A stretch of DNA of 64,000 bases from Pontibacter vulgaris (lineage in GTDB: Bacteria; Bacteroidota; Bacteroidia; Cytophagales; Hymenobacteraceae). Positions 1 through 9,627 of this stretch are shown here, piece by piece. Both the position numbers and the translations under genes were made by a program. Every line of letters starts with the position of its first letter. Within the stretch, counting starts at the first letter, position 1. Where the stretch lies: contig NZ_JAJVDH010000003.1 of the NCBI RefSeq assembly GCF_022758145.1, positions 744,001 to 808,000 of the forward strand, in the 5' to 3' direction. A model generated the notes under the pieces. The model made no database searches. It saw only the letters and a program-made list of their open reading frames with translations, and was not told where the DNA came from.

Positions 1-2728
1 TATATTGCTCGGAGGCTTCGCGTGTACGACCTTTTGATTCGGCAATTCTGGCCCTGAAGTATACTAACTGACGTTTGTCTTTCGGAGTGAGGTAAAGCTT
101 CTCCATACGCCCGAGCAGGGTATTATAGTTTTTGGTATACAACCATAACTTCATCTGTTTCAGGTTAAGCTCAGAGCGCAGGCTGCCTTCTGGCGGCAAT
201 TGGTTAGCAGTTTCTTTTACGGCATCGTTAGCGGCTTTCCAGTTCTTTTGCTGCATCAGGTAATCTATGCGGGCCAGCAAGGCTTGGCGGCGCAGCTCTT
301 TCTCCTGAACGCTGTTAACAATAGCATCTACCTGACCTAGGCTAAGCTGTGGCAAATAGGCCAGCAGGTACTGCACTTTATCTTTGTCGGGTGCCTGGTT
401 AACAATAGCCTGTGTATGCTGGTCCAGCACAGTAAGCAGCGATTGCGCTACTTCGATAGCAGGCTCGTATTCTGTAAAACCTACTTCCTTCAGGGCTTCT
501 TTGGCGGCACCAGGCTGGTGGGCCAGCGCCAAAGCGTAACTATGCGCCAGGAAAGCATTGTTATAGCCTCTGTCTTTTGCCAGCTTAAAGTATGCGGCCG
601 CAGCACCATAGTTGTTTTCCTCCATCATCCAGAGGCCCAAGGCATTGTAATAATACCCGCTTCTGCCCGAAGATGCCAGCGCCAGGTTCTCCACCACGCT
701 TCGCGCCTCTTTCGGTCTACCGTTATAGTGTTGTATCAGGCCTTTCAGGTATAACAGGTCTTCCATAAAGAGCTGATTCCCTTTCTGGTTGAGGTATTTA
801 TTAAGAGGTTCAAGTTTGCTGGTATCGCCGTTACTAAGTGTGCTAAGCGTACTATTATAGAAAAGTGTAAAATCCTCCACCTGTTCCAAAGAATCAGGCG
901 TAAAGCCATCCTCATTTGCAGGCTGTTGCCCTAATAATTGGCGCAGGGTAGTCAGGTTGGTTCTCAGCGGTTTATACTTGCCGCCATTACTTTCCAGCAA
1001 TAGTTCTTCGGCCTGCTTCAGCATTGCCTGGCGTGTATAAAAGGCCAGCCGGTTGCTTCTTACAAAATCCTCATCCGAAGTATACTTCTGGGCAAGGTTA
1101 AAATAATAATCGGTGCTGTCGTTAACGCTGGTCTGGGAATAAAGCAGGGCCAGGTTGTTATAGATCTCCCCTGATTCCGGGAAAACTTCTGCACCTTGCT
1201 GCAGTACGTAAAGCTTCTCAAAGAAATATTCTTTCTCGTCGTAGAGGTTGGCCAGTCGAATATAAAGCTTTGGGTCAGGGCGCTTCTCCAACGATTCTTT
1301 CATGCGAAGTATCTCGTTGTTACGCTGATTTTTTTCGCGGTAAATACCGGCCAGGCTATAGTTGGCCTTCACGTTGTTGTTGTCGTAAAGGGCACTCTCC
1401 TGGTAAAAACGCTCCGCAAGTATGGTGTTATCAGTGGCTTTGTACAGATCGCCAAGGTAATTGTAGTAACCGGCGTAAACATAAAAGTAAGCCCTGTACT
1501 GCGTGCGCATCACAAGTATGGCCAGCAATATGGCACCCATCGTGAAGACAGTATAAAATGGCAATCGTTTAGCCTGGTACACCACTTTGTAAACCTGCAG
1601 GCGCTGGTCTATCAAACGCCCGAAGTTAAACATCACATACACAAAGAACATGAAGCCGAAAGCCAGGTGCGTATATACGATCAGGTCGTGGTAAACTACA
1701 GTGAGCGAGTCGTTGGCGGTAGCAAAAGCATAGCCTATACTTAAAACGGTAATGGTGGCAAATACCAGGTAAAGTATTGCTCCGGCTGGTTTAAACGCCA
1801 TAAAACGGCCATAGTACTGCTCTCGCTGGCGCATGCCCCAGAAGCCCGAAATAATCGAAAGCAGCAGAATAACATAACCATTGATATAGAACAGATCTAG
1901 CTTTACATACCCGACATGGCGCAGGTATAACAGCAGCAGGTTAAGCAAGTATAAGATACTTACCAGCATAAACTGCCATAAACTAAAACGGCGTTCCGGC
2001 GTTTTGGCCTGTGTATTTATCCAGAGCAGCGCGTTTACGTTTTCGTAGGCTATCCAGATCATAAAAAGCAGGGAAGCGATCAGCGTACCGATAGCACTAT
2101 AGTTTACAAGGTGCAACGCCGTTAGCGTAGCGGGAAACCTGGCCTCTGAAAACACAAAAAAGCTTAGCAGCAACAAGATGCCGCCAAGTATAAGTACACG
2201 GGTAGTAAAACGAATATGGCTGTAAAAAGCCTGAAAAGCATAACTGACCGAAGCCAGCACACCTATACTTAGCAGCAATACCGGCTGTCCGGCTTCTGTA
2301 CCGTAAATTCCCAGCAGATCGAGGTTAAAACTGGCCAGCAAAAGCATCAGCAAAAGCACGCCAGCAAAGTATGCCAGGCGTTTCATGGTACTGATGGCGG
2401 CGGTATAAAAGGCAAGGCAAATACCCAGGATAGCCAGAAACACAGAGGCGGCAGTAGTATTTACCACAGGCGCGGCCACATCGTATTGTTCCGTTAGCAG
2501 GTAGCCATCGGCGGTAAGGGTAAAAGTCTCGAGCATGCGTGAGAACTCATGCACCGGCACCGGCACTACCTGCAACTCCGACATTTTATCCCAGCCAAAA
2601 GCCAGTTCTTCGCCAGAGAAATAGTAGTACACGCCCAGCAGCATGCTCAGCAACCCAAGTGCCATTAAAAAAAGATAGGGATACTTGGTGTCAGTATCCC
2701 AGTTCTTCCAAAACCTGATTTTATTCAT
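1..2728 (-). CDS. Large multi-pass membrane protein with tetratricopeptide repeats (3' end outside window)
   Basis: The frame is open from an ATG at 2728 to the left edge, giving about 909 codons without a stop, so the C-terminus is missing. Residues about 18-36 form a first membrane helix. A non-membrane loop follows, then a long series of hydrophobic helices up to roughly residue 400. The rest is soluble and helical with TPR-like repeats (alternating small and aromatic residues, for example around YNNLALLYSQ and YYNALGLWMMEENNYGAA). The design is a polytopic membrane anchor plus TPR domain, which suggests a scaffold or assembly role, but I do not recognise a named family and assign no function. 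It lies 16 bp downstream of gatC on the same strand and is probably co-transcribed with it. Confidence 0.75.
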   Translation of the reverse strand, partial: MNKIRFWKNWDTDTKYPYLFLMALGLLSMLLGVYYYFSGEELAFGWDKMSELQVVPVPVHEFSRMLETFTLTADGYLLTEQYDVAAPVVNTTAASVFLAILGICLAFYTAAISTMKRLAYFAGVLLLMLLLASFNLDLLGIYGTEAGQPVLLLSIGVLASVSYAFQAFYSHIRFTTRVLILGGILLLLSFFVFSEARFPATLTALHLVNYSAIGTLIASLLFMIWIAYENVNALLWINTQAKTPERRFSLWQFMLVSILYLLNLLLLYLRHVGYVKLDLFYINGYVILLLSIISGFWGMRQREQYYGRFMAFKPAGAILYLVFATITVLSIGYAFATANDSLTVVYHDLIVYTHLAFGFMFFVYVMFNFGRLIDQRLQVYKVVYQAKRLPFYTVFTMGAILLAILVMRTQYRAYFYVYAGYYNYLGDLYKATDNTILAERFYQESALYDNNNVKANYSLAGIYREKNQRNNEILRMKESLEKRPDPKLYIRLANLYDEKEYFFEKLYVLQQGAEVFPESGEIYNNLALLYSQTSVNDSTDYYFNLAQKYTSDEDFVRSNRLAFYTRQAMLKQAEELLLESNGGKYKPLRTNLTTLRQLLGQQPANEDGFTPDSLEQVEDFTLFYNSTLSTLSNGDTSKLEPLNKYLNQKGNQLFMEDLLYLKGLIQHYNGRPKEARSVVENLALASSGRSGYYYNALGLWMMEENNYGAAAAYFKLAKDRGYNNAFLAHSYALALAHQPGAAKEALKEVGFTEYEPAIEVAQSLLTVLDQHTQAIVNQAPDKDKVQYLLAYLPQLSLGQVDAIVNSVQEKELRRQALLARIDYLMQQKNWKAANDAVKETANQLPPEGSLRSELNLKQMKLWLYTKNYNTLLGRMEKLYLTPKDKRQLVYFRARIAESKGRTREASEQY

Positions 2729-2744
2729 AGAGTGGTTCTGTAGC

Positions 2745-3032
2745 TTATTCCAGTACTTTTGGTACCCTGAAATAATCAGAATCTTTCTTAGGCGCGTTTA
2801 TAAGGGCCTGATCGTGTGTAACGGTGTTTACCGCCACATCTTCGCGCATTACATTCACCTCTTCCGACATATGCACCAGCGGCTCCACGTTTTCAGTATC
2901 AAGCTCGCGCAGCTGGTCTACCCAGTTCAGTATCTTGTTCAGGTCCTGCAGTACCTGCTGCTCTTTCTCCTCATTAAACTCAAGCCTGGCTAAGTGTGCT
3001 AATTTTCTGATGGTCTGAATATCTGTTGACAT
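2745..3032 (-). CDS. gatC: Aspartyl/glutamyl-tRNA(Asn/Gln) amidotransferase subunit C
   Basis: This 95-residue protein has the usual GatC length and pattern: an N-terminal helical stretch (IRKLAHLARLEFNEEK), a central segment ending in LVHMSEEVNVMREDV, and a C-terminal FRVPKVLE tail. GatC stabilises the GatCAB complex, which amidates misacylated Glu-tRNA(Gln) or Asp-tRNA(Asn) in the cytoplasm. gatA and gatB are not in this window. Its 5' end overlaps the 3' end of the upstream acyltransferase gene by 53 bp, so the two are likely translated from one message. Confidence 0.95.
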   Translation of the reverse strand: MSTDIQTIRKLAHLARLEFNEEKEQQVLQDLNKILNWVDQLRELDTENVEPLVHMSEEVNVMREDVAVNTVTHDQALINAPKKDSDYFRVPKVLE

Positions 3033-3780
3033 GCGTATTGTTATGTTTCGAAATTTCTGTTTGAATGATCTGAAATACCTGCTCTTTTAGCGCCGGCAAA
3101 TCCTGCAGGGTCATGCCCTTTGTCTCGATCGGCTCGTGGAGCACGATTTTGAGCGGATGCCAGCGCACTTTCAGCTTTCCGTCCAGGTCGGGCAGGAAGT
3201 ACTGGTTATAGGGCATTGTTACCGGCACTACCGGCAGCTGCTTTTCTATTGCCAGCTTAAAAGGGCCGTCTTTAAACTCCAGCAGCTTTTCACCGGCTGT
3301 TTTAGGTATAGTGCCTTCCGGAAAAATAACCAGATTACGGCCTGCCTCTAAACTTCTTACAGACTGGATATAGCTTTTGGCACTGCTCATGGCACTTTTC
3401 CTGTCTACAGCAATGTATAATTTCTGATATACTTTGCCCCAAAGCGGCACTTTGGTAAGCGAGCTTTTGCCCACAAAGTTAAGAAAACCCGGAATAGTGT
3501 GCAGCAGTAACGGAATATCGAGGTAAGAACTATGGTTTGGCGTGAAAACATACTGCTTGTTGCGGTCGAAATGCATGCGCCACTCAAGCTGCAGCGGAGC
3601 CAGGAACATGCGCAGCGATGAGCTGGACCAAAACCTATTGATGTTGTGCACATGCCTGTACCACTTGGCTTTACGCAACAAAACAACCTGAAAAGGATAC
3701 GTTACCACAAACGGCAACACAAACCAGGTTACGCACCAGGTCGTGTAAATTCGGTGTGATAAATACTTCAGGGTTTTCAT
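2980..3780 (-). CDS. 1-acyl-sn-glycerol-3-phosphate acyltransferase family protein (PlsC-like)
   Basis: The protein carries the two hallmark motifs of the PlsC/LPLAT fold: NHSSYLD (an NHX4D catalytic box) and FPEGT (glycerophosphate binding). An N-terminal hydrophobic segment (about residues 12-32) should hold it at the inner membrane. The family transfers an acyl chain to lysophosphatidic acid in phospholipid synthesis. I chose ATG 3780 (MKTLKYLS) because the 26 upstream codons of the open frame lack family-like sequence. That gives about 266 residues. The last 17 or so codons overlap gatC. An ornithine-lipid or other lysolipid acyltransferase of the same superfamily cannot be excluded. Confidence 0.9.
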   Translation of the reverse strand: MKTLKYLSHRIYTTWCVTWFVLPFVVTYPFQVVLLRKAKWYRHVHNINRFWSSSSLRMFLAPLQLEWRMHFDRNKQYVFTPNHSSYLDIPLLLHTIPGFLNFVGKSSLTKVPLWGKVYQKLYIAVDRKSAMSSAKSYIQSVRSLEAGRNLVIFPEGTIPKTAGEKLLEFKDGPFKLAIEKQLPVVPVTMPYNQYFLPDLDGKLKVRWHPLKIVLHEPIETKGMTLQDLPALKEQVFQIIQTEISKHNNTHVNRYSDHQKISTLSQA

Positions 3781-3916
3781 GCTTTCAAATGTACTAATAA
3801 TACGTGAGTTCTCAATTGGGAGGCTTGCCTGTAAAACGCTAAGTTTATACTTAACCAAGCCTTTTACTCGGCCGGGAATTACTTTACAAAAGCAGATAAT
3901 ACAGAATTAAGAATTC

Positions 3917-4489
3917 CTATTTAACACCAAGTATAAACGCTGCTTTAAGTATACCTGCCACACTGATAGCATCTGTTATTTCGTTGTTCAGGGCCATGCG
4001 CACTGCCTCCGAAAAAGGCACACGTTTAATGTGCAGCTCCTCTGTATCTTCAAATGCTGTTTCGCCGGCAGTTAGTTCCTGAGCTAAGAAAACAAAGCCT
4101 TCTTCGTCGGTTACAGAGTTGGAAGTATGCAGGCGGCAGATATTGGTCCAGCGCGCAGCGGTAAAACCTGTTTCTTCCTGTAATTCCCGCTTCGCAGATT
4201 CCAGCAGGTCATTTTCTATCAAACCGCCACCCATTGGTATTTCCCAGCTGTACTCGTTTAGCGCATAACGGTACTGCCCAACCAGGTAAGTATAGCCTTC
4301 GTCATCTACAGGTATAATGCCGATGGCTTTATTTTTCATACTTACCACACCATAAATTCCTTCACCGCCTCTGGGGTTCAGCACCTTGTCTTCGCGTACT
4401 TTAATCCAGGGGTTCTGGTAGATATCTCTGCTGGAAAGAGTGGTCCAGGGGTTATGCTGCTCGTCGATCATAAGTATACTTTGTTGCAA
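3917..4489 (-). CDS. Nudix hydrolase, ADP-ribose pyrophosphatase-like
   Basis: The 190-residue protein contains a Nudix box ending in REL-QEETGF within residues about 85-112, preceded by the GGG turn. It resembles ADP-ribose/NDP-sugar pyrophosphatases, which hydrolyse nucleoside diphosphates linked to another group using a divalent metal. The first conserved Glu of the consensus (GX5EX7REUXEEXGU) aligns with Asn in GGGLIENDLLESAKREL, although a Glu sits one residue earlier. The REXXEE core that binds metal is intact. An in-frame ATG six codons downstream (4471) is an alternative start. It stands alone between the acyltransferase and a membrane protein, transcribed in the same direction. Confidence 0.85.
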   Translation of the reverse strand: MQQSILMIDEQHNPWTTLSSRDIYQNPWIKVREDKVLNPRGGEGIYGVVSMKNKAIGIIPVDDEGYTYLVGQYRYALNEYSWEIPMGGGLIENDLLESAKRELQEETGFTAARWTNICRLHTSNSVTDEEGFVFLAQELTAGETAFEDTEELHIKRVPFSEAVRMALNNEITDAISVAGILKAAFILGVK

Positions 4490-4593
4490 TGCAAAGATAA
4501 GGCGGTTGGCGGTTCATGAAGCAGAAATGCTTGAATTAGCAAATTTAACTGAGGTAAGTTTTTGAAGCAGTCCTAGCTAACAGACCTCTTTTC

Positions 4594-5211
4594 TCACTTC
4601 CCGATTAAGACGTTGTATTCTGATGGTATAGTTACTCCCCTGAACCGGTTTGTTAGCCCGTAAAAAACAAAAACTGTCAGGCAAACCCCTATCATTGAGA
4701 TAATTATTGATTGTCCGAAAGGTGTTATTCCTAAAACATTGCGCTTCATTTTGGTATTATGAATACCAGCAATATGCCCGAAGAAAGACATGATTGCGAG
4801 CCCATAATAAGGAATAAAAACCAGGTTTAAAGGGAAGGTATTAAGGCCGGCTACCCCAAAATAAAAGTTTGTATCGAGTTGCAGGAAGTGCCGCCCAACT
4901 AGAACCGCACTTAAATGGATTATAAAAAAGATCGCTAAGTATAGCCCTGACCACACTTGCAGCCTTTCGAAAAATAATATTGCAGTTTTGCGTTTAAACA
5001 AAAAGAGCTTAAGCCCGGAAATAACCTGAAAAAGTATAGCACCTAATAAAATTGCTTCGAAGTATAGATTGCGATAAAGATGCCGGAGGTTATCCATTAC
5101 CCTGATGTGTTCTTCTACACTTACAATACTATAAAAATGATTGGTCAGATGTATCCCGATAAAACCTGTAATGATAAGCCCGGAAATGTAATGCAGTTTC
5201 TTTATAGTCAT
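4594..5211 (-). CDS. Small multi-pass membrane protein with conserved-looking histidines, function unknown
   Basis: The 205-residue protein is very hydrophobic, with about five membrane helices (near residues 8-30, 50-72, 85-108, 125-150 and 165-187). Histidines lie within or at the ends of helices (H7, the IHLTNH segment, IIHLSA, FFGHIAGIH). This pattern is reminiscent of di-heme cytochrome b or succinate dehydrogenase membrane subunits, but no specific signature is present, so heme binding is only a guess. It lies 104 bp upstream of the Nudix gene and downstream of acs, beyond the acs terminator. Confidence 0.65.
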   Translation of the reverse strand: MTIKKLHYISGLIITGFIGIHLTNHFYSIVSVEEHIRVMDNLRHLYRNLYFEAILLGAILFQVISGLKLFLFKRKTAILFFERLQVWSGLYLAIFFIIHLSAVLVGRHFLQLDTNFYFGVAGLNTFPLNLVFIPYYGLAIMSFFGHIAGIHNTKMKRNVLGITPFGQSIIISMIGVCLTVFVFYGLTNRFRGVTIPSEYNVLIGK

Positions 5212-5262
5212 ATCTCCAAAATCAGGGAGTGATGCTCAAAACTAATATATAAACTGAACAAA

Positions 5263-5300
5263 AATACGGCTGCCTGTTTGAAATAACAGACAGCCGTATT
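5263..5300 (-). terminator. Intrinsic terminator downstream of acs
   Basis: Two 16-nt arms with one mismatch flank a 6-nt loop. Read on the minus strand the hairpin is followed by a T-rich run (complement of 5258-5264). It sits about 20 bp after the acs stop codon. Confidence 0.8.
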
Positions 5301-5321
5301 CGCATAAGTAACTATAAAAAC

Positions 5322-7223
5322 CTACAAAGCCCCTTCCTTTATCTCATCCACTACATCCGGGTCAAGCAAGGTAGAAGTATCTCCCAGGTTAGACGTATCG
5401 CCTTCGGCTACTTTGCGCAGAATGCGGCGCATGATCTTACCGGAACGGGTTTTGGGCAGGCCACTCACAATCTGTATCTTATCCGGCTTGGCGATCTTAC
5501 CAATCTTTTCTACCACCGTTTCGATGATTTCAGCACGCAGGTAATCTTCGCGCTCCGGTTTTTCTTTGCAGATCACAAAGGCGTAAATCCCCTGCCCTTT
5601 CAGGTCATGCGGATAGCCAACTACTGCTGATTCTACCACATGCTCGTTATGGTTAATGGCCTCCTCGATCTCGGCTGTACCAAAGCGGTGACCGGATACG
5701 TTTATCACATCATCTACGCGGCCAATGATGCGGTAATAGCCATTCTCATCGCGTTTGGCGCCATCGCCGGTAAAGTATAAACCTTTGTAAGTTGAGAAAT
5801 AGCTCAGGCGGCAGCGTTCGTGGTCGCCATAAGTGGTGCGTATAATGCCCGGCCACGGGAATTTCATACACAAATGCCCCTCTACTTCATTCTCGGTTAT
5901 CTCGGTTCCATCGCTGTTTACAAGTATAGGCTGTATGCCCGGCAGCGGGAAAGCTGCGTGAGCGGGTTTTGTAGGCGTAACGTTTGCCAGAGAAGAAATC
6001 ATGATACCTCCGGTTTCGGTTTGCCACCAGGTATCTACCAGCGGGCAGCGCTCCTTGCCAACATGCGTATGATACCAGTGCCAGGCCTCTTCGTTTATAG
6101 GCTCGCCCACAGAGCCCAGTACTTTTAAGGAGTCTAAACTATAGGAAAGCACGTGGTCTATGTCGCCGCTCATAAGCGAACGGATAGCCGTTGGCGCTGT
6201 ATAGAAAATAGATACCCCGAACTTATCGCACACCTGCCAGAAACGGCCCATGTCCGGGTAAGTCGGCACGCCTTCGAACATAAGGGTAGTTGCGCCGCTC
6301 AGCAGCGGACCATACAACAAATAAGTATGGCCGGTTATCCAGCCGATGTCGGCGGTACACCAGTAAATATCGCTTTCCTCGTACTGAAACACGTTGCTGA
6401 AAGTATACTGGGCATAAATCATATAGCCACCACAGGTATGCACCACACCTTTTGGTTTGCCCGTTGAGCCCGAAGTATAAAGTATAAACAGCATGTCTTC
6501 AGCATCCATTTCTTCGGCCGGGCATTCTTTGCTTACACCCTGCACTTCGTCGTGGTACCACACATCGCGGCCTTCCACCATGTTCACTGCCCAACCCAAG
6601 CGCTCTACCACAATCACTTTCTCTACAGACGGACAGGTTTCCAGGGCTTCGTCTACCACACGCTTTACAGGTATTTGTTTGGAACCACGGTTCAGACCAT
6701 CAGAAGTAAGTACCATTTTAGCACCGGCGTCGTTAATCCTGTCGGCCATGGCAACTGCTGAGAAACCGGCAAAGATTACAGAATGTATGGCACCGATACG
6801 CGCACAGGCCAGCACAGCAAATGCCAGCTCCGGAATCATAGGCATGTAAATACACACGCGGTCGCCTTTCTTCACGCCATTCTTTTTCAGCACATTGGCA
6901 AACTGGCATACACGCTCGTACATCTCTTTATAAGTGAAGCGCACAAAGCGTTCTTTGGGATCGTTAGGCTCCCAGATCAGGGCAAGTTTATTGCCGCGGG
7001 TTTTCAGGTGGCGGTCCAGGCAGTTTTCCGTGATGTTCAGTTTTCCACCTTTAAACCACTTTACATCCGGCTCCTCAAAATTCCACTCCAGGGTTTTATC
7101 CCACTTTTTACGCCATGTAAAGGTATCGGCAATGTCTGCCCAGAATCCTTCGGGATCTTCCACGCTTCGTTTATAGGCTTCCTGGTACTGTTCAAAAGTT
7201 TTAATCTGATAATTATTAATCAT
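5322..7223 (-). CDS. acs: Acetyl-CoA synthetase (AMP-forming)
   Basis: The 633-residue protein has the standard length and motifs of Acs: the P-loop-like YTSGSTGKPKGVVHT, the acetate-pocket region around WWQTETGG, the hinge/YFTGDGAKRDENGY segment, and the C-terminal KTRSGKIMRR lysine used for adenylation and commonly controlled by acetylation. It converts acetate, ATP and CoA to acetyl-CoA in the cytoplasm. It lies 43 bp downstream of the propionyl-CoA synthetase gene on the same strand with no terminator between them, so the pair is likely an operon ending at the hairpin after 5322. Confidence 0.96.
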   Translation of the reverse strand: MINNYQIKTFEQYQEAYKRSVEDPEGFWADIADTFTWRKKWDKTLEWNFEEPDVKWFKGGKLNITENCLDRHLKTRGNKLALIWEPNDPKERFVRFTYKEMYERVCQFANVLKKNGVKKGDRVCIYMPMIPELAFAVLACARIGAIHSVIFAGFSAVAMADRINDAGAKMVLTSDGLNRGSKQIPVKRVVDEALETCPSVEKVIVVERLGWAVNMVEGRDVWYHDEVQGVSKECPAEEMDAEDMLFILYTSGSTGKPKGVVHTCGGYMIYAQYTFSNVFQYEESDIYWCTADIGWITGHTYLLYGPLLSGATTLMFEGVPTYPDMGRFWQVCDKFGVSIFYTAPTAIRSLMSGDIDHVLSYSLDSLKVLGSVGEPINEEAWHWYHTHVGKERCPLVDTWWQTETGGIMISSLANVTPTKPAHAAFPLPGIQPILVNSDGTEITENEVEGHLCMKFPWPGIIRTTYGDHERCRLSYFSTYKGLYFTGDGAKRDENGYYRIIGRVDDVINVSGHRFGTAEIEEAINHNEHVVESAVVGYPHDLKGQGIYAFVICKEKPEREDYLRAEIIETVVEKIGKIAKPDKIQIVSGLPKTRSGKIMRRILRKVAEGDTSNLGDTSTLLDPDVVDEIKEGAL

Positions 7224-7266
7224 GATTCCAGTATTTTTAGGTAAAGGATTAGTCAGTTTATACTTT

Positions 7267-9189
7267 TTATATAAAGGCTTTGCCGATCCCGCGATCGCGC
7301 AGGCAATTATGTATTTCGGTAAGTATGGCAGGATCGTCTATAGTAGATGGTATGGCATAATGCTCGCCATCTGCTATGTTGCGAATGATCTTGCGTAGTA
7401 TTTTACCCGAACGTGTTTTAGGCAATCGTTTAACTACCAGCGCGTTCCGGAAATAAGCCACTGCGCCAATTTTCTCCCGGATCATACTTACCAGCTCCTG
7501 TTCAATCTCACTTTCACTTATCGTCTGGCCATCTTTCAGTACCACCAACCCAATCGGCCGCTGACCGCGCAACTCATCTGAAATGCCCACCACGGCGCAC
7601 TCGGCCACAGCAGTATGAGATGCCACCATTTCTTCCATTTCGCCGGTAGAGAGCCGATGCCCCGAAACGTTGATCACATCATCTATCCGGCCCATGATGT
7701 ATACATAGCCATCTTCGTCTATGTAACCACCGTCGCCGGTCATGTAATAGCCTGCAAAACGCTCCATGTATGATTTAAAGAAACGTTCATCGTCTTGCCA
7801 CAGGGTGGGCAAACAACCAGGAGGCAGCGGCAGTTTTACGGCTACATACCCCTCCTGCGCCGGAATCAGCACCTGCCCTCCTTCACCCAGAATCTCTACT
7901 TTATACCCGCACACCGGCTTGCCAGCAGAACCCGGCTTGGCTGGCATTAAACCATAGCCTACCATATTAGCCACCATTGGCCAGCCAGATTCGGTCTGCC
8001 ACCAGTGGTCTATAACAGGTACTTTCAGCATGTCTTTGGCCCAATAGTAAGTTGCCACATCGCAGCGTTCCCCGGCCAGGAACAAATACTTAAGCGATGG
8101 TAAGTTATACTTTTGTTTATACTTTCCATCGGGATCTTCTTTCTTAATAGCACGGATGGCGGTAGGCGCTGTAAATAATACTTTTATTTCATGCTCCTGT
8201 ATAATCCGCCAGAATGTACCTGCATCAGGAGTGCGTACAGGTTTGCCTTCGAACAATACTGTAGTGCAGCCATGTATGAGCGGGGCATATACCAGGTATG
8301 AATGGCCAACAGCCCAACCCACATCTGAGGCAGCCCAGAAAATATCGCCCGGATCTACACCGTACACGGCTTTCATACTATACTTCAGGGCTACAGCGTG
8401 GCCGCCGTTATCGCGTACTATGCCTTTGGGTTTGCCGGTGGTGCCGGAAGTATAAAGTATGTACAATGGGTCATGGGCGTCAACAGGCACGCAATCTACA
8501 GGATGGGCATGCTGCATTACCTCCATATAATCGAGGTCGCGGCCGGGCTGCATTGCTGCTACTACATAAGGGCGCTGTAAAACTATGGTATGGGCAGGTT
8601 TATGCTTACTATCGTTCAGGGCTTTATCGAGCAGGGGCTTATACGGGATGTGCTTATCAAACTCAATACCACAGGAGGCCGAAATTACAACCTTAGGCTT
8701 TGCATCATCTATCCGGACGGTGAGCTCATGTGGCGCAAAACCACCGAAAACCACTGAATGTATAGCTCCAAGGCGCGCACAGGCCAGCATGGCAATAACA
8801 GCTTCCGGAATAACGGGCATGTAAATTACTACCGTATCGCCTTTACTTACGCCCAGGTTTTGCAAGCCACCGGCAAAGCGTGCTACCAGGTCACGAAACT
8901 CCCGGTAAGTATACTTGCGCACAGTATCGGTTACCGGCGAATCGTAAATGAGGGCTGTCTGGTCGGCACGGCCATTTTCTACGTGGTAGTCCAGGGCCAG
9001 GTAGGCGGTGTTCAGTTTGCCGCCTTTAAACCAACGGTAAAATCCGTTCTCATCGGTGCTCAGTATTTGCTCCGGTTTCTGGTACCAGGCAATATCATCT
9101 GCCTGCTCGGCCCAAAACCCTTCCGGGTCATTTATACTTTGGTTATAGGCTTCGGTGTAGGTTGTGGATGAGTTCGCTATAGTTTCCAT
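7267..9189 (-). CDS. prpE: Propionyl-CoA synthetase / short-chain acyl-CoA synthetase
   Basis: The 640-residue protein is a paralogue of the neighbouring Acs. It has the AMP-binding motif YTSGTTGKPKGI followed by RDNGGHAVAL, an extension typical of PrpE/ACSS3 rather than Acs. It also has WWQTESGWP, the YYMTGDGGYIDEDGY hinge and the KTRSGKILRK catalytic lysine. It should activate propionate (and possibly acetate) to the CoA ester. The context supports this: both subunits of methylmalonyl-CoA mutase are encoded 24 kb away in the same window. Start 9189 gives a normal N-terminus. The upstream 437 bp carry no gene. Confidence 0.9.
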   Translation of the reverse strand: METIANSSTTYTEAYNQSINDPEGFWAEQADDIAWYQKPEQILSTDENGFYRWFKGGKLNTAYLALDYHVENGRADQTALIYDSPVTDTVRKYTYREFRDLVARFAGGLQNLGVSKGDTVVIYMPVIPEAVIAMLACARLGAIHSVVFGGFAPHELTVRIDDAKPKVVISASCGIEFDKHIPYKPLLDKALNDSKHKPAHTIVLQRPYVVAAMQPGRDLDYMEVMQHAHPVDCVPVDAHDPLYILYTSGTTGKPKGIVRDNGGHAVALKYSMKAVYGVDPGDIFWAASDVGWAVGHSYLVYAPLIHGCTTVLFEGKPVRTPDAGTFWRIIQEHEIKVLFTAPTAIRAIKKEDPDGKYKQKYNLPSLKYLFLAGERCDVATYYWAKDMLKVPVIDHWWQTESGWPMVANMVGYGLMPAKPGSAGKPVCGYKVEILGEGGQVLIPAQEGYVAVKLPLPPGCLPTLWQDDERFFKSYMERFAGYYMTGDGGYIDEDGYVYIMGRIDDVINVSGHRLSTGEMEEMVASHTAVAECAVVGISDELRGQRPIGLVVLKDGQTISESEIEQELVSMIREKIGAVAYFRNALVVKRLPKTRSGKILRKIIRNIADGEHYAIPSTIDDPAILTEIHNCLRDRGIGKAFI

Positions 9190-9567
9190 GGCTCCTGTTT
9201 TTATACTTGCTTATACTTCTGTCAGTTCATCTGTCTATTTAAGTAGGTGGCGCGGCAAATACGATTAGGAAATGATTAATCAGTGCTGCTTCGGGCCACA
9301 AAAACCTTGAACCTGTTTTTACGCATCATAAACTCTAAAGGCTCCTTGTTAAGATTCTGTTTACCAGACTCAATACGCTCTGGGTCCGGCCTTTGCCCAG
9401 CTTGCTTTACTCTAAAATAATGACCATACTTTTACAATGTAGAAGCCCCAATTATAAAGCATTGATTCAAAACCACTTTAACAGGTTGTTACCTTCAATA
9501 TCAATTTAGCAAATTATACTTAAATATATCGCTACCGCTGTCAAACTATAAACCAAGTAGAAGCAGC
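9190..9567. other. Gene-free stretch upstream of prpE
   Basis: I see no plausible coding frame, RNA gene or clear repeat here. It must hold the promoter of the prpE-acs pair, but I could not single out a convincing element. Several copies of the TATACTT heptamer occur, two within 20 bp just upstream of prpE (about 9200-9215). Confidence 0.5.
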
Positions 9568-9595
9568 AAAAAAGCCCGGCTGTTAGGGCCGGGCT
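9568..9595 (-). terminator. Intrinsic terminator of the SDR gene
   Basis: Perfect 8-bp GC-rich stem (AGCCCGGC with its complement), 7-nt loop, and on the minus strand a run of six T immediately after the stem. It is 32 bp past the stop codon of the short-chain dehydrogenase gene. Confidence 0.9.
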
Positions 9596-9627
9596 GTATT
9601 TTAGTTAACGGAAAGTTGTGCACCTGA

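Noticed and set aside
1196..1744. 182-codon open frame opposite the TPR protein
   Set aside because: It is the antisense of a strong, long coding frame, and composition and residue pattern are not protein-like.
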